The notes under the pieces were generated by a model. The model worked only from the letters and a program-made list of their open reading frames with translations. It was not told where the DNA came from and searched no databases. This document shows, piece by piece, positions 7,570 to 16,203 of a stretch of DNA of 64,000 bases (its first letter is position 1; each line of letters begins with the position of its first letter). Made by a program: the position numbers and the translations under genes. Source of the stretch: Leptospira langatensis (GTDB lineage: Bacteria > Spirochaetota > Leptospiria > Leptospirales > Leptospiraceae); assembly GCF_004770615.1 (NCBI RefSeq), contig NZ_RQER01000004.1, positions 310,001 to 374,000 on the forward strand. The letters run 5' to 3'.

Positions 7570-10182
7570 TTACTCACTCACGCAAAGAACGACAGGACTC
7601 GTAGTGGTCTTATTCGAGAACCCGACGACTCCCTGTCCGTTCAAGAAGTATGCCTTGTCCCCTGTTCCTAAATAAGCGGTAGAGGACCAATAGATCGTAC
7701 TATTGGTGGCATTCGCGAACAGAGTGCTCGGGATCTTACTCACGGTCCCCGCATCCAAACTATAATTCGGCAAAGTATCCAGCTCATCCGAAGAAGGAAC
7801 TCTCCAGTTCGTCTTACCCGCAAAACCGCTACCTGAGTTCATTACATTGTATTGAGCGCAAAGGTTGATCGCAGTCAACCAAGCGCCGGTGGTATTCGTG
7901 CCGGTGGTACAGCTCGTGCCCGAACTTTTTCCGGTGATACAGTTTCTCCAAGAGAGACCGGTCAGATTGTCCTTCACAGTAGCATCGCTCGTAAACGTTG
8001 CATTCAGAGTAGGACCACTAAAGTTCCGGGTAGAAGGAGTATTCGCAAAGTCCCCGTCCTGTCTAGGGAAACTAGAATCTCCACAAGAGATCGAAGTAGT
8101 CGCATTATAACAATTCGTAAGCCCAGTATCCGCAATAGATCGATTCTTCTGGCGGACAGTTGTAGTAAAGCTGATCGCACTAAAGGAAGAGATCGCATTT
8201 CCTGCAAGATCCTGTAACTCAGCCGTGCTCAACGTATAACTGATCTTAGTATTCTCGGGGAAATTGATCCAAGAGAGTTTGATCTTCAGAGTCTTGGAAT
8301 CCGTCCACGTGAATGTGGTCCCGTTCGCAGTAGAAGCCGCAGCAGAAGAAGTCCCATCCACAGTGAACAGATTGATAGTCAAAGTCGGATTAGAACCGTC
8401 CGTCTTCATATCCTCGTTAAACACGATCGTAAGATTTCCCGGATTCGGAGCCACCCCTGTGCTCGTATCCGAAGGAGTGGAAGATTGCACCGATGGTGCA
8501 GTAGAATCCTTGGTCACAGTCCTCGTGCTAGAACCAAAGTTCCCGATCAGGTTCGAGACGCAAACTCTCACCGTGTTTGCTCCATCACTGAACGCCGAGT
8601 TTTGGATAGTAGAAGTCGTATCGGTAGTTCCTGCACTCACCGTCCCGGTCACGTTGGAGTTCCCACCGCCGTTAGACAATGCGGTCCCGCTGGAACAATC
8701 CGTTCCTCCGATCCGGAGCTGATAACTTCCTGCCTTATCACTATGCCAACTGATGGTAGCGGAACTGGAAGCGGAGACTAAGCTCGAACTACTTCCGGCA
8801 GTGATACTTACATTCGCCACCGTAGAATCCACGGTATAAGAAGAAGATACCACGGAAGAAACATTCCCCGCATTATCCCTAGCAATATATCGTATTTCTG
8901 TAATGGAACTGTCCGCTGCAGAAATAGAAGAAGTAAACTTGCTTCCGTTCGTAATGCTTCCGGAAGATCCAGTCATCGTAGGATCGGTGCTATTGGTAGT
9001 ATAGACAATCTTGTCGCAACCCGCACTCGAATCGGAACAGGATAAGAACACGCTTTGGGTGGAAGAATAGTCTCCCGCAGTCGGATTCGGGGTAACAGTC
9101 GGAGCGGTATCATCTCTAGTAATATCCACCAACTTCTGACCTGTTTGCGTGCTAATAGAATCGATCACGCAGATACGAAGGGAATTCGATCCCACCGAAA
9201 GGGAACTCGCGCTGATATTCGCAGAATTACTAACAGAATTCGTAACGGAAGAAGGACCTTCTAATATCGTTCCATCCGTGCAAGAAGTAGAGTTCACGCG
9301 GATCGTATACGTTCCATCTCGGTTCGAAGACCAGTTGAACGTAGCGGCGTTGATCGCACCACTGGAATTACTAATATATTGAGAATTCAAATTGGAAGTG
9401 GTGATATCCGGCAAATGATCGTCTATAACGAAGACTGCGGTTTGCACGGCCGCTTGTAAATTGCCTGCGAGATCCCTACACAGATATTTCACCGTATACG
9501 ATCCGTTTCCGCTGGCACCAACGGAGAATGTAACCTTAGGAGGACCACCGATCTGTCCGTGGATCGGAGAAAAGACAGGAGTGTCCCCATTCGTAGTATA
9601 AGCGATATTTCCGGGAGCCACATTGTCGGAGCATGTAATCGTAACGTCTTGCGCGGAAGCAAAGGTCCCTGCACCCGGATTGATAGAAGAACTAGGAGCA
9701 GTCACATCGTTTGCGATGCTTTGCAAGATCGTATTGTCCGGATTGGAAACCCCGTCGTCCGTGGTATCGTAGCCTTGGCCAGGAACTACAGTCACCTGAC
9801 CACCTATGCAATTCGGGCCAAGAGTTAGAGTAGTGACTCCGTCATGAAAGCAAAGATAATAATCCGCAACCCCATCCCCGTTTGCATCCACTGCATCGGC
9901 GACTCCATCATGGTTGGTATCGATGAGGGGAATGTCCGGGATCCCATTATTGTTTGTAGAAATGCCGTCCGCCTTTCCATCTCCGTTTACATCGGTAACG
10001 GTTCCGGTAGAAGAGCCTTCTCCTCCATTTAAATTAACGGGTTGTCCTGGAGCAGGAAGATGATGAGCGCCACCACCGCCGAGTAAGCCGAGAAGAAGAA
10101 ATAAAGAATTTCCTCCACTCTTAGGCGAACAGTTTGAAAGCAAAAGGAGAAGAAACAATAAGAGACCGACGATAGACTTCAT
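7570..10182 (-). CDS. Large surface lipoprotein with EF-hand-like, chitobiase-type and DUF1566 domains
   Basis: An 870-residue probable outer-membrane lipoprotein. The N-terminus is a lipoprotein signal ending L-L-S-N-C at about residue 18. A Gly-rich linker and Asp-rich calcium-loop repeats follow (DVNGDGKADGI, DTNHDGVADAVDANGDGVAD, about 60-110). Next come two chitobiase-type beta domains (PGAGTFASAQDVTITCSD; PTAGDYSSTQSVFLSCSD), Ig-like stretches between them, and a Big_5-type domain (TAPSVQSSTPSDTSTGVAPN). The C-terminus is DUF1566/Lcl_C (TNWRVPSSDELDTL). AGGAGGTC a few bases before the ATG gives a strong start. The modular, Ser/Thr-rich design is typical of Leptospira surface proteins, and adhesion is a plausible role. 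It is followed closely by a second DUF1566 gene, probably in the same transcript. Confidence 0.9.
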   Translation of the reverse strand: MKSIVGLLLFLLLLLSNCSPKSGGNSLFLLLGLLGGGGAHHLPAPGQPVNLNGGEGSSTGTVTDVNGDGKADGISTNNNGIPDIPLIDTNHDGVADAVDANGDGVADYYLCFHDGVTTLTLGPNCIGGQVTVVPGQGYDTTDDGVSNPDNTILQSIANDVTAPSSSINPGAGTFASAQDVTITCSDNVAPGNIAYTTNGDTPVFSPIHGQIGGPPKVTFSVGASGNGSYTVKYLCRDLAGNLQAAVQTAVFVIDDHLPDITTSNLNSQYISNSSGAINAATFNWSSNRDGTYTIRVNSTSCTDGTILEGPSSVTNSVSNSANISASSLSVGSNSLRICVIDSISTQTGQKLVDITRDDTAPTVTPNPTAGDYSSTQSVFLSCSDSSAGCDKIVYTTNSTDPTMTGSSGSITNGSKFTSSISAADSSITEIRYIARDNAGNVSSVVSSSYTVDSTVANVSITAGSSSSLVSASSSATISWHSDKAGSYQLRIGGTDCSSGTALSNGGGNSNVTGTVSAGTTDTTSTIQNSAFSDGANTVRVCVSNLIGNFGSSTRTVTKDSTAPSVQSSTPSDTSTGVAPNPGNLTIVFNEDMKTDGSNPTLTINLFTVDGTSSAAASTANGTTFTWTDSKTLKIKLSWINFPENTKISYTLSTAELQDLAGNAISSFSAISFTTTVRQKNRSIADTGLTNCYNATTSISCGDSSFPRQDGDFANTPSTRNFSGPTLNATFTSDATVKDNLTGLSWRNCITGKSSGTSCTTGTNTTGAWLTAINLCAQYNVMNSGSGFAGKTNWRVPSSDELDTLPNYSLDAGTVSKIPSTLFANATNSTIYWSSTAYLGTGDKAYFLNGQGVVGFSNKTTTSPVVLCVSE

Positions 10183-10563
10183 TGAGACCTCCTTGCACTA
10201 GGCGCATGGATAGCTTCCGTTTCAAAAACCAAATCTGACAAATCAAAAAAGAAAAGGTTCCTTTTTTTTAAAGTTCCGCGACTAGCATTGCTTAGTTGAA
10301 ACAAACTTCCCAAGAGTCCATGCAAAATTGCAAAGCGGAACCTCGGATAAAATATTAGGAATCGAAATAGTCATTCCTGTAGAAACTGCTACAAGAATAG
10401 AAGAGAGAATAACCCGAAAGGATTAGCCATTGCCTAAAAATCAGAACAAATTCTATAATATAAGAAGAATATAAGAAATACAACCCAAGGTCCGGACAAA
10501 AAAAATCGGAGCCTCTTTAGGAAGAGAACTCCGATCTTTCAATCTGAGAGACGCGAGTCGGTT
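10183..10563. other. Intergenic region, 381 bases
   Basis: No open reading frame of note. It holds the upstream region of the 870-residue lipoprotein gene on the minus strand, with an AAAAGG-TT-CCTTTT hairpin near 10252-10265, and the terminator of the acyl-CoA dehydrogenase gene near 10497-10535. A degenerate TGTAG-N6-CTACA inverted repeat lies near 10377-10392. No RNA gene was recognised. Confidence 0.6.
10497..10535 (-). terminator. Rho-independent terminator of the acyl-CoA dehydrogenase gene
   Basis: Arms ATCGGAG (10505-10511) and CTCCGAT (10529-10535) pair. On the minus strand the hairpin is followed by eight T residues. It lies about 28 bases past the stop of the 10564-12237 gene. Confidence 0.85.
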
Positions 10564-12237
10564 TTAAGCCGAGTATTGATCCATCAAGGATTTTGCAATT
10601 ACTCTCAGAGCCATTACTTCTTCGGCTCCTTCAAAGATGGAGAATACTCTCGCATCCACGAAGTAACGAGATACTGCGTATTCTTCCGCATAGCCCATAC
10701 CGCCATGGATCTGCATTGCTTCTCTGGTAACCCACTCCGCAACTTTGGAAGCGTAGAATTTGATCAGGGTTGCCTCCATCTGTCCTTGGTGGTTGTCCAA
10801 AAGTTTCGCCACAGTATTGGTATATTGGCGAGATGCCTGAACGATCATCGCCATTCGAGCGATCTTATACTTGGTCAGATTGTAATCGAAGATAGGTTTT
10901 TGGAAAACTTGTCTTTCTTGAGCGTAACGAAGACCCGCTTCGAGAGCAGCTTGCATTACACCGTTCGCACGAGCAGCAGTTTGGATCCTTCCGCCGGCGA
11001 AACCTTCCATCTGGAAGTAGAATCCTTTTCCTCTACCGCTTTCCATTCCGATCAGGTTTTCTTCCGGAACGAAATAGTCTTCGAAGGAAACTTCGAAAGA
11101 GTGCATACCGCGATATCCGATGGTTCCGATCGCTTTACCGCTGATCCTGCCACCGTTGTCTTGCTTATAATCGAACTCATGTCCTGGGAAGCTAGGCTTC
11201 TCCGCGAGAAGAATAGAAAGACCCTTATGCTTCAGCTCAGGATCGGTCTCAGTTCTGGTCAGGATGAGAAGAAGGTTCGCATACCCTGCAAAAGTACACC
11301 AGGTCTTAACACCGTTGATCGACCATCCGCCGTCTACTTTCTTAGCGGTTACGGAAACTCCGGCAACGTCGGAACCATAGTTCGGTTCGGTCACCATGAT
11401 ACCGCCCATCTTCTCTCCGGAAGCGATCAAAGGAAGCCACTTCTCTTTTTGAGCGTCTGTTCCACCTTTCAAGAGAGCCTTGGAAAGGATCTCAGGACGA
11501 GTGATCAAGGAACCAGCGATTCCCAGAGATCCTCTGGAAAGTTCCTCGGTCACAACTAACATAGAGATATTGTCTGCTTTATCGTTTGGCTGAAGACCAC
11601 CGTAAGTCTCAGGAATACAAAGACCGAAGCAGCCCATGTCCCTTAAACCTTGGATAATCTCTTCCGGAACGATGTCGTCGTGGCGATGCACATGCTCCGC
11701 CTTAGGAGCAACCACTTCTTCTGCGAATTGCTTGAAGGTTTGGCGGAACATTTCGTGGTCTTCGCTTAGTCCGTAAGCTCCGAAATGTCCGAGGGAAACG
11801 ATGAGGTCCGCGATATGATTGTAGTTTTCGATCGCGCTCGCTTCTTCTAAGAATTTGTTTGTGGATTCATCGAATAGTTTGGAAACGAGGTCCTGGGTGC
11901 TGATCCCATATTCAGTAGGGCGAGAAGAAAACTCGGAACGAATATGAGAAACTACTTCGGCCGCGAAAACGAGAGCCATTAGTTTTTCCAATTCTCCTGT
12001 TCCGAGAGAATCGTTCCATGCGTAATCGATGAAATTTTCTGCGATCCTTTGCTCCGAAGTCAACCATGCGATTTGGTATTGGACCAATTGGTTTTGGTCC
12101 ATTTTGGAAACGGAAACTTTTCCGCCGGAGCTGCATTTTGCCGCGAGTGCCTTGGTAACTTGTTCGATTACTGCTGAAGACTTGCTTAAAGCCTGTTTTG
12201 CCGACGAAGCGTCCGTCGGAGCTTTGATTGCGATCAT
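10564..12237 (-). CDS. Acyl-CoA dehydrogenase with an N-terminal extension
   Basis: A flavin-dependent acyl-CoA dehydrogenase, 557 residues, about 170 longer than the standard enzyme. The first 165 residues form a helical extension I cannot assign. The dehydrogenase core follows, with RQTFKQFAEEVVAPKAE, GCFGLCIPETYGG, the flavin-contacting MVTEPNYGSDVAGVSV and VKTWCTFAGYANLLL, and RIQTAARANGVMQAALE. The C-terminal IFEGAEEVMALRVIAK carries the glutamate equivalent to the catalytic base of medium-chain enzymes. It probably oxidises fatty acyl-CoA in the cytoplasm. The gene is monocistronic with its own terminator. The extended form hints at a specialised or long-chain substrate, which is inference. 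Confidence 0.92.
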   Translation of the reverse strand: MIAIKAPTDASSAKQALSKSSAVIEQVTKALAAKCSSGGKVSVSKMDQNQLVQYQIAWLTSEQRIAENFIDYAWNDSLGTGELEKLMALVFAAEVVSHIRSEFSSRPTEYGISTQDLVSKLFDESTNKFLEEASAIENYNHIADLIVSLGHFGAYGLSEDHEMFRQTFKQFAEEVVAPKAEHVHRHDDIVPEEIIQGLRDMGCFGLCIPETYGGLQPNDKADNISMLVVTEELSRGSLGIAGSLITRPEILSKALLKGGTDAQKEKWLPLIASGEKMGGIMVTEPNYGSDVAGVSVTAKKVDGGWSINGVKTWCTFAGYANLLLILTRTETDPELKHKGLSILLAEKPSFPGHEFDYKQDNGGRISGKAIGTIGYRGMHSFEVSFEDYFVPEENLIGMESGRGKGFYFQMEGFAGGRIQTAARANGVMQAALEAGLRYAQERQVFQKPIFDYNLTKYKIARMAMIVQASRQYTNTVAKLLDNHQGQMEATLIKFYASKVAEWVTREAMQIHGGMGYAEEYAVSRYFVDARVFSIFEGAEEVMALRVIAKSLMDQYSA

Positions 12238-12368
12238 CTCTTTTTTCCTGCCGATGTTGCGAATTATTGCTTCAAAATACTATAACCTGGGGTCGTTTCG
12301 ACCTGTCATTTAAGTTTTGGACCCAAGTCTTGAGCAAAAATGAGACAGAATAAGGGGAATGACGATCG

Positions 12369-12626
12369 TCAGGAGGACTGGTTTTTCACGAGAGAAGATC
12401 TGATCTTCAGAAGATTGTTCCGGATCCTTCTGACCTGATCTTCGGTTAAAGAGATTTCCTTTCTTTCCACTCGATCCAGGACCATGCTTGCCTTCTCTAC
12501 AAATTCTATAGCCGCATCGCTTGCGGATTCTCGCCTAGATTGTTTTTCCTTGAACAGGTCCAAGGATTTTTGGACCTCAAGTAATTGTTCGGAAACGGAC
12601 GCGATCTCATCGACAGGAGAACTCAT
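12369..12626 (-). CDS. Small coiled-coil hypothetical protein, 85 aa
   Basis: A charged helical protein without signal or membrane segment. The run SEQLLEVQKSLDLFKEKQ and later VLDRVERKEISLTEDQVRRI suggest two amphipathic or coiled-coil helices. It does not match the XseB pattern. It begins 11 bases after mltG and is very likely the last gene of the ssb-hisI-mltG transcript. Function is unknown. Confidence 0.7.
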   Translation of the reverse strand: MSSPVDEIASVSEQLLEVQKSLDLFKEKQSRRESASDAAIEFVEKASMVLDRVERKEISLTEDQVRRIRNNLLKIRSSLVKNQSS

Positions 12627-12637
12627 AAGAAACCTCT

Positions 12638-13657
12638 TTAGTCGTACAGAACATCGATGTACTTTTTCTTAGCTTCGGCATGTTCTTTAAAAGATTTAGA
12701 GAAGTAATGAAACCCATCCGGCTTCAATAAGAAGAAGAGATACTCCGTTTGAGAAGGCATGAGTGCCGCTTCTAGAGAAGGCTGACCTGGATTCGATATT
12801 GGCCCCGGCGGATAGCCCTTGTTCATATACGTATTATAAGGAGAAACGATCTTCAAGTCCTTCTCGAAGATACGAGGATGGGGCTTGTCGAATAGGTACT
12901 GGATCGTAGCACAAGACTCCAAAGGAATATCCTGTTTCATTCGATTCAAGAAGACTCCGGCCATGAGAGGTCTCTCTTCGTTCTTCTTAGCCTCTCTCTC
13001 CACGACGGAAGCCAATATTACGATATCATGCAGCTTCTTAGGGTCCAGATCCTTTGCGTTCGGGATCTTCTCCACACGAGCAAAGAATCTCTTGATCATC
13101 ATCCGAACGATCTTGTCGGCGGGAAAATTCACAGGCACACTATAAGTTTCGGGAAATAAATATCCTTCGGCGGTAGTCGCAGGGATCTTGAATTCTCTCA
13201 ACAATTCCGTCCTAGAGGCGGCGTTCAGAAAATCGGCACGGGTCTTAATTAAATTTTTCTTAACTAACAGATCCCCTATCTGCCTGTTATTGTATCCTTC
13301 CGGAATGGTAAAGGTGATCAGTTTTACCTTTCCTTCGGTGATGACTTGCAGGATCTTACGCGCGTCCATACCGTCATTGATCTCGTACAGTCCTGCTTTC
13401 AGTTTTCCGGCAGAACGAGTGATCTTGATCAAATATAGAAAGTAAGTAGAGGATTTCAGTAATCCGTTTTTAGAAAGAGTCTCCGTAACCTTGGCTGGAG
13501 AATCTCCAGGCTCGATCGTGAGATCGATCTTTACCTGGCCGGCTCCCACTGCTCCTCCTTTCATTTCATCCACAACAAAGAAGGCGAGAATTCCTAGAAC
13601 GGCAAGTACCGCGAGGAAGGCTACGGATCTGAATACGAATTTATTCTTAAAAATCAT
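12638..13657 (-). CDS. mltG: Endolytic murein transglycosylase MltG
   Basis: An inner-membrane-anchored lytic transglycosylase (YceG family) that cleaves nascent peptidoglycan strands and sets glycan chain length. It has 339 residues. One membrane segment lies at about 11-28, followed by a LysM-like part (PGDSPAKVTETLSKNGLL, then the conserved FTIPEGYNNRQIGDLL). The catalytic domain has GYLFPETY (165-172) and ILASVVEREAKK (214-225), with E220 as the expected catalytic glutamate. LESCATIQY and GYPPGPISNPG are the last family signatures. It lies 26 bases after hisI and 11 before a small coiled-coil gene. Confidence 0.96.
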   Translation of the reverse strand: MIFKNKFVFRSVAFLAVLAVLGILAFFVVDEMKGGAVGAGQVKIDLTIEPGDSPAKVTETLSKNGLLKSSTYFLYLIKITRSAGKLKAGLYEINDGMDARKILQVITEGKVKLITFTIPEGYNNRQIGDLLVKKNLIKTRADFLNAASRTELLREFKIPATTAEGYLFPETYSVPVNFPADKIVRMMIKRFFARVEKIPNAKDLDPKKLHDIVILASVVEREAKKNEERPLMAGVFLNRMKQDIPLESCATIQYLFDKPHPRIFEKDLKIVSPYNTYMNKGYPPGPISNPGQPSLEAALMPSQTEYLFFLLKPDGFHYFSKSFKEHAEAKKKYIDVLYD

Positions 13658-13683
13658 AACATGCGCTCTTAATTTCTATCGGC

Positions 13684-14223
13684 TCATTTTCCAAGAAAGG
13701 GAATATTCAAAAGACGAAGATCTCCCTTCTTATCCTTCTCTCTAAAGAAGCAGGAATAATATCCTTCATGACAGGCTGCCCCTTCTTGGTCCACTTCGTA
13801 CACAAGAAAACTTCCGTCTTTGGGAGTTCGGATACGCTTCAATTTTTGAATATGACCGGAAGTATCACCTTTGCGCCAGATCTCGTTCCTGGACCGGCTA
13901 AAGTAAATTCCCATGGATTCGTTGCGGCTCAATTCCAAACTCTCAGGGCTGGAAAACGCCTGCATCAAGATCAAACCCTTGGGATCTTGGGTGATCACAG
14001 GGATCAGACCGTTGGTAAACTGAAGATCCTGACCTTTCCAATCTTCTAAGTCCAGTTCGGAAAAACTAGGATCCAATAAGAGCACGGTATCCTCGTCGCA
14101 ATCTACCTGTACACCGGTAGTTTCCGGGATCTCTCTGCGTAATTGTTCCCAGTGACTTTGCGTCATTTTTTCCAATTTGGAGATCTTGCCTGGTTGGGCG
14201 TTGGCCCAAATCACCGTAATCAT
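13684..14223 (-). CDS. hisI: Phosphoribosyl-AMP cyclohydrolase-like protein with displaced metal motif
   Basis: A HisI-family protein, 179 residues (histidine synthesis, opening of phosphoribosyl-AMP). I chose the ATG at 14223 because AGGAG lies four bases upstream; an upstream TTG adds nine residues without support. The HisI core is clear: NGLIPVITQD (71-80), IYFSRSRNEIWRKGDTSGH (106-124) and ACHEGYYSCFF (150-160). The D-C-D-x-D metal-binding stretch that normally separates the last two motifs is missing; residues 131-140 read IRTPKDGSFL. A matching VDCDEDTVLLL occurs instead at residues 40-50, ahead of the core. Activity is uncertain. The gene is between ssb and mltG, with no other his gene nearby. 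Confidence 0.85.
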   Translation of the reverse strand: MITVIWANAQPGKISKLEKMTQSHWEQLRREIPETTGVQVDCDEDTVLLLDPSFSELDLEDWKGQDLQFTNGLIPVITQDPKGLILMQAFSSPESLELSRNESMGIYFSRSRNEIWRKGDTSGHIQKLKRIRTPKDGSFLVYEVDQEGAACHEGYYSCFFREKDKKGDLRLLNIPFLGK

Positions 14224-14313
14224 TCTACTCCTACAAAGACTTTGAACCAAAGTTTTTCGTCAAGAAAGGTGGAACCTTCCGGATCTCTCCGAAAGATCCC
14301 ACCAACGAAAAGT

Positions 14314-14667
14314 TTAAGCCGCGTCTTTCTCTTTTCGATCGCCGAAGCTATCGAATCGAACTTCGTCCGCTATTACTTTGACCTTGGAACGGCTTTGGCC
14401 CTCCTGATTTTTCCAACGATCCTGCTTGAGTTGCCCGATCACCGTAACCTTCTTTCCTTTTTTCAAGTATTCGGAAACGTTCTCGGCGGTGCGCTCCCAG
14501 CTCTCTATATCTATATAACTGACCTCGGACTCTTCGCCCTCCGTCTTCTTGTAGTTATGGTTTACTGCCACGGTAAAGCTTGCGACAGACTTGCCGGATT
14601 GAGTCCTCTTCAGTTCCGGGTCCGAGGTGAGATAACCGTCCAAAACGGTTAACGAAATATTTTTCAT
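14314..14667 (-). CDS. ssb: Single-stranded DNA-binding protein
   Basis: An OB-fold protein of 117 residues that coats single-stranded DNA in replication and repair. Visible family segments are the N-terminal beta strand, GYLTSDPELKRTQSGKSVASFTV (given here as landmarks GYLTSDPEL and VASFTVAVNH), IDIESWERTAENVSEYLKKG and GQLKQDRW. It is short: the acidic flexible tail with the D-D-D-I-P-F tip that recruits repair proteins is absent, and the chain ends soon after the OB fold. This suggests an auxiliary SSB rather than the main one. GGAGG lies about nine bases before the ATG. It heads the run ssb, hisI, mltG. Confidence 0.9.
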   Translation of the reverse strand: MKNISLTVLDGYLTSDPELKRTQSGKSVASFTVAVNHNYKKTEGEESEVSYIDIESWERTAENVSEYLKKGKKVTVIGQLKQDRWKNQEGQSRSKVKVIADEVRFDSFGDRKEKDAA

Positions 14668-14785
14668 TGGTGTTTTCCTCCAAAGGATATGGAGAAACCA
14701 GGTAAGAAGAAGAAAGAATGCTCGTTCTTTTAGATAAAAATTTCAGACGGAATACGGAAAATTGATTCTGAAAATGTACTATAAA

Positions 14786-14810
14786 TCCCGCCCCCAAAAA
14801 GAGGGCGGGA
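14786..14810 (-). terminator. Hairpin after the sigma / TM-protein operon
   Basis: TCCCGCCC (14786-14793) pairs with GGGCGGGA (14803-14810). It sits just past the stop of the 14822 gene on the minus strand and before ssb, so it most likely ends the ECF-sigma operon. The T tract after it is weak. Confidence 0.6.
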
Positions 14811-14821
14811 CGAAGAAAATA

Positions 14822-15130
14822 TTATTCTTCCAAACTAGAAAGGTAAGAGTCACCGTCCAGAAGCAAAGAAACTCCATGGTACATATCTTCTTCGGGGTTC
14901 AAAGAACCTCCTCCGGAGACTGCGAACCATCCGATGGAAACACCCAAGAGGAGCACGGCGGCCGCTGCCAATACGTTTCTTACGGGAAAGCGAACTACAG
15001 TCCGATTTCCTTCTTCTTCCTTATAACGGCGAATAACGCAAGAAGCCAATTCTTTGGACCAATTCGGATCCGTTTTTCTAATATTGATCTCTTCTTGCAT
15101 TGGTAGATTTTGTTTTAGAGTTTTCCCCAT
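14822..15130 (-). CDS. Single-TM protein, candidate anti-sigma factor
   Basis: A 102-residue protein with about 50 cytoplasmic N-terminal residues, one membrane segment (about 53-71) and a short acidic periplasmic tail. The gene overlaps the end of the ECF sigma gene by 16 bases and has GGAGG before its ATG. An anti-sigma factor is usually encoded immediately after and coupled to its sigma. The protein is too short for a zinc anti-sigma domain and shows no H-x3-C-x2-C motif. Its size and topology match CnrY-like anti-sigma factors, which hold the sigma by a short N-terminal helix. Function is inferred from position and topology only. Confidence 0.65.
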   Translation of the reverse strand: MGKTLKQNLPMQEEINIRKTDPNWSKELASCVIRRYKEEEGNRTVVRFPVRNVLAAAAVLLLGVSIGWFAVSGGGSLNPEEDMYHGVSLLLDGDSYLSSLEE

Positions 15131-15669
15131 ACTTCGCCTCCTTCTCTTCTTTCGGAATTTTGCATTCGTCGGAGCATCTCCTTTCCTCGAGCCGCTCTGG
15201 ACTTCACTGTCCCTGCGGGAACTCCCAAGGCCTCAGCGATCTCCTTTTCGGAATATCCGGAAAGATAATATTCGATCACACTTTTATAGGCATCCGGTAG
15301 ATTCGAGATCCATATCTTGGCTTTTTCCCAAGTAGGAAGATCCAAAGTCTCATCCGGCTCTTTTTCCGCCGCAAAAGTTCTGGTCTCTTCTTTAGATCTT
15401 TTACCGGCTTTTTCCGCCTTGGTCTCTTCTCGAATCAAATTCTCGTTCATTCGAATGGATTCGTTTCTGGCAATCGTATACAGCCAAGTAGTCAGTTTCG
15501 AGTCTCCTCTGAACTGATTTTTTTGAAGAGCCTTGTAAGCTCGGAGATAAGTCTCCTGAGCCACGTCGTCGATCGCATATGCGAAGCGTTCATACAAGTA
15601 ACGGGAGATCGCCGCTAAGACGATCTCCCTGGTTCCTTCTACGAAGCGGGAAAATTCTTCCTCTCCCAT
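15115..15669 (-). CDS. ECF-type RNA polymerase sigma factor
   Basis: A 184-residue sigma-70 family member with only regions 2 and 4. Region 2 shows YAIDDVAQETYLRAYKAL, followed by the -10-binding LTTWLYTIARNESIRM. A charged linker follows. Region 4 is YLSGYSEKEIAEALGVPAGT followed by VKSRAARGKEMLRRM, a typical helix-turn-helix. It directs polymerase to a small extracytoplasmic-stress regulon. The gene lies 23 bases after the LTxxQ lipoprotein and overlaps the membrane-protein gene, so all three form one operon. Confidence 0.95.
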   Translation of the reverse strand: MGEEEFSRFVEGTREIVLAAISRYLYERFAYAIDDVAQETYLRAYKALQKNQFRGDSKLTTWLYTIARNESIRMNENLIREETKAEKAGKRSKEETRTFAAEKEPDETLDLPTWEKAKIWISNLPDAYKSVIEYYLSGYSEKEIAEALGVPAGTVKSRAARGKEMLRRMQNSERREGGEVWGKL

Positions 15670-15692
15670 TTTACCCCCGAGAAGCGAGAAAC

Positions 15693-16145
15693 TTAGTCCT
15701 CGTCACCCTTATCGAATTTACTTTGGAACTTTAATATTAGATCCGCGAGCTTACCTCTTTGTTCAGGAGTTAATACCGCGTGAAACTCGCTTGCCTTCTT
15801 AGTGAAGAATACCCTGAAAGCTGCGATTTTCTTCTCTTTTTCTTCTCCCAGTTTGTTCCATTTGTCGATATTCAGTTTATCGGCGCGGAGTTCTTCTACG
15901 AATTCCTTAGGAACAAAATGTCCTCCGATCTTAAGCTCTTTGCGTTTAGCAAGAACCTCATCTTTGATCTTTTCCAAAGACGCAGATTGAGCCTCAGTCA
16001 GATCTAATTCGGACTTAAGTTTTTTGACGATATAATTTGCCCTTTTTTCATGGGACATCCATTTGTGATGACAACCTTGGGTTAGAAGGGTAGCCATTCC
16101 CAACGTTAACAAGATTGCGGCGATTTTCGAAACTTTGCGAAACAT
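15693..16145 (-). CDS. LTxxQ (Spy/CpxP/CnrX-like) periplasmic lipoprotein
   Basis: A 150-residue exported lipoprotein; the signal ends L-L-T-Q-G-C at C25. The mature N-terminus begins HHKWMSHEKR, with three histidines and a methionine in seven residues that could bind metal. Two LTxxQ motifs, LDLTEAQ (47-53) and LTPEQR (125-130), frame a helical hairpin typical of the Spy/CpxP/ZraP/CnrX family of periplasmic chaperones and metal sensors. It is the first of three genes with an ECF sigma factor and a single-TM protein, the arrangement expected of a sensor rather than a free chaperone. Metal binding is inference. Confidence 0.85.
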   Translation of the reverse strand: MFRKVSKIAAILLTLGMATLLTQGCHHKWMSHEKRANYIVKKLKSELDLTEAQSASLEKIKDEVLAKRKELKIGGHFVPKEFVEELRADKLNIDKWNKLGEEKEKKIAAFRVFFTKKASEFHAVLTPEQRGKLADLILKFQSKFDKGDED

Positions 16146-16203
16146 CTTTTTCTCCTCTTTACGGACCTGGGACCAGAGGCTAAAAAGGCGGTTCCCAAAA
16201 AAA

